From Qipengyuania aquimaris (GTDB lineage Bacteria; Pseudomonadota; Alphaproteobacteria; Sphingomonadales; Sphingomonadaceae), in the NCBI RefSeq assembly GCF_009827445.1, contig NZ_WTYI01000001.1, positions 1,020,381 to 1,084,380 on the forward strand: DNA of 64,000 bases, written 5' to 3'. Shown piece by piece: positions 59,293 through 64,000 of this stretch. Position 1 is the first letter of the stretch. Every line of letters starts with the position of its first letter. The translations under genes and the position numbers were made by a program. The notes below the pieces were generated by a model, which saw only the letters and a program-made list of their open reading frames with translations, was not told where the DNA came from and made no database searches.

Positions 59293-61605
59293 ATGACAAC
59301 TCCCCCTACCCCGCAAGATACGACGGAAAACGGCGACGTTCCGGCCTATGCCGCAATGTTGAACGAACCGCAGCGCCAGGCCGTCCTGACGACGGAAGGG
59401 CCAGTGCTCATGCTTGCCGGTGCGGGCACGGGAAAGACTGCCGCGCTCACTGCCCGGCTGGCTCACCTGATTGCCACACGCAGGGCCTGGCCGTCGGAAA
59501 TCCTGTGCGTCACCTTCACCAACAAGGCAGCGCGCGAAATGCGCGAACGGGTCGGCCGCCATATCGGTGATGCGGTCGAAGGCATGCCATGGCTCGGCAC
59601 CTTCCATTCGATCGGCGCGAAGATGCTTCGCCGCCATGCGGAACTAGTCGGATTGAAGTCGAACTACACCATTCTCGACACCGACGACCAGCTTCGCCTG
59701 TTGAAGCAGCTGATCCGCGATCAGGAACTGGACGAAAAGCGCTGGCCCGCCCGCCAGCTCGCCGCGCTGATCGACCGCTGGAAAAACCGGGGCCTTAATC
59801 CCGGCGATCTCGATGCCGTCGAAAACGAAGCCTATGCCAACGGGCGCGGAACGCAGTTCTACAAACTGTACCAGGATCGCCTGAAGGCGCTCAACGCGTG
59901 CGATTTCGGCGATCTCCTGCTGCATATGCTCAACATATTCCGCCAGCACCACGATGTGCTCGCGCAGTACCAGAAGCGCTTCAAATACATCCTCGTGGAC
60001 GAATACCAGGACACCAACCAGGTCCAGTACCTCTGGCTGCGCCTGCTCGCGCAGGAGCGCAAGAACATCTGCGTCGTCGGGGATGACGACCAGTCGATCT
60101 ATTCCTGGCGCGGGGCAGAGGTAGCCAACATCCTGAAATTCGAAAAGGATTTCCCCGGCGCTGCGGTCGTCAAACTGGAACAGAACTATCGGTCGACGCC
60201 GCAAATCCTCGCTGCCGCATCGGGGCTCATCAACGCCAATAGCGAGCGGCTCGGCAAGACGCTCTGGACCGAACTGCCTGCTGGAGAGAAAGTCCGCGTC
60301 GTCGGCGTATGGGATGGCCCGGAAGAGGCGCGCCGCGTTGGTGAAGCGATCGAACGGCTCGAATCCGAAGGTGCCCCGCTTGATGAAATAGCCATCCTCG
60401 TGCGTGCCCAATACCAGACGCGTGAATTCGAGGACCGCTTCATCCAGATCGGTCTCAACTACCGTATCGTTGGCGGCTTCCGCTTCTACGAACGCGCCGA
60501 AATCCGCGATATGCTCGCCTATCTCAGGGTCATTTCGCAGCCTGCAGACGACCTCGCATTCGAACGCATTTACAACCAGCCGAAGCGCGGCCTAGGCGCA
60601 AAGACGCTGGAGGTCATGCAACGCCATGCACGGCGGACGCAGGCACCCCTCGCTGCTGCATCGCTAGAGCTGGCCGAAACTGACGAGCTCCCTGCCCGTG
60701 CGCGCAATACGCTGGTCGGATTGCTTTCGCAGTTCGTACATTGGCGCGAACAATCCGAAAAAGTAACACCATCCGAGCTCCTGCGCATGGTCGTGGCGGA
60801 AAGCGGCTATGAGGAGATGCTGCAGAAGGACCGCAGTGCCGAGAGTGCCGGCCGATCGGAGAACCTGACCGAGCTTGCCCGCGCGATGGAAGATTACGAG
60901 ACGCTCGGCGACTTTCTGGAACACGTCGGGCTCGTGATGGACAACGACCGTGCGAATGACGGCGAGAAGGTCACCATCATGACGATGCACGCTGCCAAGG
61001 GACTAGAGTTCGACCATGTCTTCCTGCCCGGCTGGGAAGAAGGCGTCTTTCCCAGCCAGCGCGCCATCGATGAGGGCGGCCTAGCTAGCCTCGAGGAAGA
61101 GCGCCGTCTCGCCTACGTGGCGATCACCCGCGCGAAACGACGTTGCACCATCTACCACGCGGCCAACCGCCGCATTTACGGGCAGTGGACGAGTTCGATA
61201 CCGAGCCGCTTCATCGAGGAACTGCCCGGCGATTACGTCGAAAGTGAAACGACGATGAGCGGCGGTGCTTCGCTCTGGCGCGCAAACTGGACGGAGAACG
61301 AGGATCCGTTCGCCCATGTATCCAGCAATCGCCCCGGGCGATCTTCAGCGCGCGGTCCCGGCTGGCAGCGCGCGCTTGCTTCAGGCTACGACGCCACGCC
61401 CAAGCGGCTTGCCGAACCCGGCAAGAGTGCCGCGAGCTTCGCCGCCAAGCCGCGCACCGATGTCGCGGTCGGAGCGCGCGTGTTCCACGACAAGTTCGGC
61501 TATGGATATGTGATGGATCAGGAAGGCAACAAGCTGACCATCGAATTCGAAACGTCGGGCGAAAAGCGGGTGCTCGACAGCTTCGTCAAGCCGGTTTCCG
61601 ACTAG
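59293..61605 (+). CDS. uvrD: ATP-dependent DNA helicase UvrD/PcrA
   Basis: 3'-to-5' helicase of superfamily 1, used in nucleotide-excision and mismatch repair. The 770-residue protein shows Walker A GAGTGKTAALTARLAHLIA (near residue 44), motif Ia CVTFTNKAAREMRERVG (near 72), DEYQDTNQVQYLWLRLLAQE (near 236), the SWRGAE motif and, near 560, MTMHAAKGLEFDHVFLPGWE and YVAITRAKRRC. The start at 59293 (MTTPPTPQDTTENG) is preferred over an upstream frame reaching 59221. An exact LexA box precedes it. The stop shares CTAG with the opposite-strand gene. Confidence 0.97.
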   Translation: MTTPPTPQDTTENGDVPAYAAMLNEPQRQAVLTTEGPVLMLAGAGTGKTAALTARLAHLIATRRAWPSEILCVTFTNKAAREMRERVGRHIGDAVEGMPWLGTFHSIGAKMLRRHAELVGLKSNYTILDTDDQLRLLKQLIRDQELDEKRWPARQLAALIDRWKNRGLNPGDLDAVENEAYANGRGTQFYKLYQDRLKALNACDFGDLLLHMLNIFRQHHDVLAQYQKRFKYILVDEYQDTNQVQYLWLRLLAQERKNICVVGDDDQSIYSWRGAEVANILKFEKDFPGAAVVKLEQNYRSTPQILAAASGLINANSERLGKTLWTELPAGEKVRVVGVWDGPEEARRVGEAIERLESEGAPLDEIAILVRAQYQTREFEDRFIQIGLNYRIVGGFRFYERAEIRDMLAYLRVISQPADDLAFERIYNQPKRGLGAKTLEVMQRHARRTQAPLAAASLELAETDELPARARNTLVGLLSQFVHWREQSEKVTPSELLRMVVAESGYEEMLQKDRSAESAGRSENLTELARAMEDYETLGDFLEHVGLVMDNDRANDGEKVTIMTMHAAKGLEFDHVFLPGWEEGVFPSQRAIDEGGLASLEEERRLAYVAITRAKRRCTIYHAANRRIYGQWTSSIPSRFIEELPGDYVESETTMSGGASLWRANWTENEDPFAHVSSNRPGRSSARGPGWQRALASGYDATPKRLAEPGKSAASFAAKPRTDVAVGARVFHDKFGYGYVMDQEGNKLTIEFETSGEKRVLDSFVKPVSD

Positions 61606-62429
61606 GCGACAGCTCCGCTATCGTCCTCTACCGCCACGGACTTGCGCCGCCAGTACCGCTTCTCGAACGGACGCACGAGTTCGCCAGCGATGCCGCGTGT
61701 TCCTTCCTCGATACCTGTTTCACATCCGACATAGGGCGTCGGATCGCAAAACGTGCCGAACATGCGATCCCAAGCGGTCAGCGTATTGCCGAAATTCGTG
61801 CCCATCAGCTGTTCGTCGCGGATGTGGTGCAGCCGGTGCGCAGCCGGTGAGATCAACCAGTGGCGCAGCGGACCGAAAGTCCAGTTTACGTCGCAATGAA
61901 CCAGAAAGCCCCAGAAGGTAATTCCAAGGCCCGCGGTCCCAATTGCCCATTCAGGGATTCCTATAAGCAGCAGCAGGCACAGATCGACGCACACGCTGAG
62001 CAGTTTGCTCAAGGGATGTTTTCTCTGAACCGATAACCACGACAGAGCCGTATCGGCGTGATGCGTTGCGTGGATACGCCATAGCAGGGGAGAATGCTCG
62101 AGCCGGTGGCGCCAGTAGATCACGAAATCGAACGCCAGGAAGGCGATGATAACGGTGAGCCAGCCGGGAACACCGTCCCAGAAGCCGGCGAAGTTTTCCG
62201 ACATGCCGATGAAGTTGCGCACCGCGCCGCTGGGTAGAGCGAGAAAAGGAGCGAGGATGACGAGATTTATAAATGTGAGCGCGAGATTGGTGGTAAATTC
62301 CTTGCGGCCACGATTCATCGCATCGACGATAGCGCCGCGCTTCATGATCAGCGCAAGCGATCCAAAGAACAAGCCCGCCAGAAAGAGCAGGCTGACCGTA
62401 TACCGGAAAGGTTCTTCGAAAATTTCCAT
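61602..62429 (-). CDS. Sterol desaturase/fatty-acid hydroxylase family protein
   Basis: A 275-residue membrane di-iron hydroxylase, which usually hydroxylates or desaturates lipids, sterols or carotenoids. The three histidine clusters are HRLEH (near residue 108), HATHH (near 121) and HRLHH (near 195), and there are about four hydrophobic segments. The substrate is unknown; membrane lipid or carotenoid are options. The ATG at 62429 is chosen; a GTG directly before it is possible. A BlaI/MecI-like palindrome overlaps its -10 box, so a repressor probably controls it. It converges on uvrD with a four-base overlap. Confidence 0.88.
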   Translation of the reverse strand: MEIFEEPFRYTVSLLFLAGLFFGSLALIMKRGAIVDAMNRGRKEFTTNLALTFINLVILAPFLALPSGAVRNFIGMSENFAGFWDGVPGWLTVIIAFLAFDFVIYWRHRLEHSPLLWRIHATHHADTALSWLSVQRKHPLSKLLSVCVDLCLLLLIGIPEWAIGTAGLGITFWGFLVHCDVNWTFGPLRHWLISPAAHRLHHIRDEQLMGTNFGNTLTAWDRMFGTFCDPTPYVGCETGIEEGTRGIAGELVRPFEKRYWRRKSVAVEDDSGAVA

Positions 62430-62441
62430 CACGTCCCCATC

Positions 62442-62476
62442 ACTACAAGATTGTAGTTAGAGAGACGTTAAGTCAA
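62442..62476 (-). promoter_or_regulatory. BlaI/MecI-like operator over the promoter of the hydroxylase gene
   Basis: ACTACAA-GA-TTGTAGT (62442-62457) is a perfect 7-base inverted repeat of the kind bound by BlaI/MecI/CopY-type repressors, which recognise TACA...TGTA cores. Read on the minus strand, TTGACT (62471-62476) is a possible -35 and TACAAT (62450-62455) a -10 with a 15-base spacer, so the palindrome covers the -10. The -35 lies within the last bases of the helicase gene. No repressor gene of that family is in the window. Confidence 0.6.
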
Positions 62477-63843
62477 CACGCCGAAATGTCGAGGAATCCG
62501 GGCACCGGACCGTTCCATTCGCCCGCATCTTCGGCAGTGCTTTCCGTTTTTGGCTTGGACGCCTTGGATTTCACTGGCTTTTCAGCCTGATCGGCCTTCT
62601 TGGCTCGTTTTTCGGGCTTCGCTTTCGGCTTCTCGGAGCGCTTCTTCGGCTCCGATTTCTGGTCGGATTCTTCGCGTTCGCTCTTAGGCTTCGATTTTGT
62701 ATCCGGCTCGACCAGTTCGACGCGAACGTCTTTCTTGCCAAATACCGGGATTTCCGACTTGGTCAGCTTCTCGACATTGGCAATCGCTTCGGCATCATCG
62801 CCTGCCACCAGGGTAAAGGCGCGACCTTTCGCTCCTGCGCGGCCTGTGCGACCGATGCGGTGGACGTAATCGTCGGGATGCCACGGCGTGTCGAAGTTGA
62901 AGACGTGGCTCACGCCCTTGATGTCGAGCCCTCGTGCCGCGACATCGCTGGCCACCAGGATGTTGATATCGCCGGATTTGAAGCGATCCAGCTCCTTGAT
63001 CCGGCTGGACTGGTCCATGTCTCCGTGGATTTCACCGCTGGCGAAACCGTGGCTCTGCAGACTCTTGTTGAGCTCGCGCACGGTGGTCTTGCGATTGGCA
63101 AAAATTATCGCGGTTTCGACCTGGTCGTGGCGGAGCAGCCAGCGCAGGGTCTCGCGCTTCTGGCGCTGCTGCACCGGGATCTTGAAGGCGGTGATATCCT
63201 TGTTCGTCGTCGCCGCACGGCTGACTTCGATACGTTTGGGATTCTTGAGGAATTTCTTCGCAAGCTTTTCGATCGGCGGCGGCATCGTCGCCGAGAACAG
63301 CATCGTCTGACGACTTTCGGGCAGCTTGTCGCAGATAAATTCGATGTCGGGGATGAACCCCATGTCGAGCATCCGGTCCGCTTCATCGATGACCAGCAGT
63401 TCGCAGCCGTTGAGCAGGATTTTCCCACGCTCGAAAAGGTCCATGAGGCGACCCGGCGTGGCGATCAACACGTCAACGCCCTCGTTCAGGGCCTTGACCT
63501 GGTCGCCCATCTGCACGCCGCCGATAAGCAGCGCGAGCTTGAGGTCGTGGTTTTTGCCGTATTTCTCGAAATTCTCGGCCACCTGCGCAGCGAGTTCGCG
63601 TGTCGGCGCGAGGATCAGCGAGCGCGGCATCAGGGCACGGCGGCGACCGCTGGCCATGACATCGATCATGGGCAGGACGAAGCTCGCCGTTTTGCCGGTT
63701 CCGGTCTGCGCGATACCGATGATGTCCTTCATCATCAGGACGGGCGGGATGGCCTGGGCCTGGATCGGCGTCGGCTCGGTGTAGCCGGCGTCGGAGACGG
63801 CTTTGAGCAAGTCAGGTGAAAGGCCGAGATCGGCGAAGTTCAT
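62473..63843 (-). CDS. DEAD-box ATP-dependent RNA helicase (RhlE-like)
   Basis: A 456-residue RNA helicase. The Q motif region FADLGLSPDLLKAVSDAGYT, Walker A AQTGTGKTASF (near residue 44), DEAD variant VIDEADRMLDMGF (near 155), SAT (near 185) and the C-terminal HRIGRTGRAGAKGRAF (near 330) are all intact. The C-terminal tail after about 380 is a low-complexity stretch of K, E, S, P and R (KPKSEREESDQKSEPKKRS), likely disordered and RNA-binding. RhlE-type helicases act in ribosome assembly and cold growth; the subtype is inferred. It probably has its promoter in the 110 bases upstream. Confidence 0.93.
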   Translation of the reverse strand: MNFADLGLSPDLLKAVSDAGYTEPTPIQAQAIPPVLMMKDIIGIAQTGTGKTASFVLPMIDVMASGRRRALMPRSLILAPTRELAAQVAENFEKYGKNHDLKLALLIGGVQMGDQVKALNEGVDVLIATPGRLMDLFERGKILLNGCELLVIDEADRMLDMGFIPDIEFICDKLPESRQTMLFSATMPPPIEKLAKKFLKNPKRIEVSRAATTNKDITAFKIPVQQRQKRETLRWLLRHDQVETAIIFANRKTTVRELNKSLQSHGFASGEIHGDMDQSSRIKELDRFKSGDINILVASDVAARGLDIKGVSHVFNFDTPWHPDDYVHRIGRTGRAGAKGRAFTLVAGDDAEAIANVEKLTKSEIPVFGKKDVRVELVEPDTKSKPKSEREESDQKSEPKKRSEKPKAKPEKRAKKADQAEKPVKSKASKPKTESTAEDAGEWNGPVPGFLDISAC

Positions 63844-63953
63844 GCGAGTGTCGGATGCCCCAGAGATGCGGAAAAAGGAAAGCGCCGCAAGATGCAGCTT
63901 CTTTCGATTGCGCCCTTTGACGTTTTACCCTGAACAGTCAAGAAAAAGCGCGG

Positions 63954-64000
63954 TTACTCGACCGTTTCGAGCACCATCTGATGCAAGCTTGCAACCTTGC
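63954..64000 (-). CDS. Possible C-terminus of a gene cut by the window edge
   Basis: An open minus-strand frame enters from beyond 64000 and stops with TAA at 63954-63956; the visible end reads KVASLHQMVLETVE. It may be the 3' end of a gene, but 15 codons cannot be assigned and could be chance. The bases between it and the helicase hold no gene I can see. Confidence 0.3.
   Translation of the reverse strand, partial: KVASLHQMVLETVE

Overview
The window looks like a chromosomal segment of an alphaproteobacterium of the order Sphingomonadales, most likely the Erythrobacteraceae. No single gene proves this. Several things point the same way: GC-rich DNA with alphaproteobacterial gene content (a DUF4170 protein, a UrcA-like protein, a cistern-type PEP-CTERM protein with a PrsT-like TPR lipoprotein), promoters that match the alphaproteobacterial general-stress sigma factor EcfG (GGAAC-N16/17-CGTT), and an alphaproteobacterial LexA box (GTTC-N7-GTTC) in front of uvrD. 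I see no rRNA, CRISPR array, phage, insertion sequence or origin. Coding density is very high and no gene-free stretch exceeds 300 bases.

Layout. 1-4414 (minus strand): pyruvate phosphate dikinase (cut by the window edge) and the two subunits of glycyl-tRNA synthetase. 4607-8102: accessory envelope genes, namely a UrcA-like protein, a membrane protein/XRE regulator/membrane protein cassette and two tandem TraB/GumN lipoproteins. 8217-14283: rplY, pth and ychF, interrupted by a Tat-exported SDR and by a PEP-CTERM protein with PrsT. 14300-18205: a phosphodiesterase, a DUF1206 protein, a glutaredoxin-MauE fusion, a MaoC hydratase and a lipoprotein. 18205-25961: mutL diverging from the complete cell-elongation operon mreB-mreC-mreD-mrdA-rodA. 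26069-27921: tRNA-Lys and two riboflavin genes. 27918-31589: a carotenoid-hydratase-like protein, a phosphotransferase and enolase. 31762-34549: a stress-type envelope cluster with two EcfG-like promoters, a DUF4170 protein and an acetyltransferase. 34562-39874 (minus): greA and the car operon. 40026-48362: yqeY, a lipoprotein, dnaG, rpoD, rpiB, glyA, nrdR and an rRNA/tRNA methyltransferase. 48675-53740: chorismate mutase facing trpB-trpA-accD-folC. 53737-64000: a PilZ protein, AmpG, a Rieske oxygenase, a pseudouridine synthase, rsmD, uvrD, a sterol-desaturase-family hydroxylase and a DEAD-box helicase.

The main unusual theme is three patches of about 50% GC (hand-counted) sitting seamlessly inside GC-rich housekeeping operons: an internal block of glyS, a 74-codon gene between carA and carB, and a membrane-protein gene between trpB and trpA. 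The two inserted genes overlap their neighbours by 1 to 4 bases, so they are read as part of the operon.

A second theme is regulation visible in the DNA. There is a CsoR-type palindrome on the promoter of the glutaredoxin-MauE gene, a perfect palindrome inside the promoter of a RibB that carries its own N-terminal helix-turn-helix, a BlaI/MecI-like palindrome over the -10 box of the sterol-desaturase gene, three EcfG-type promoters and one LexA box. None of these has been tested; they are sequence matches.
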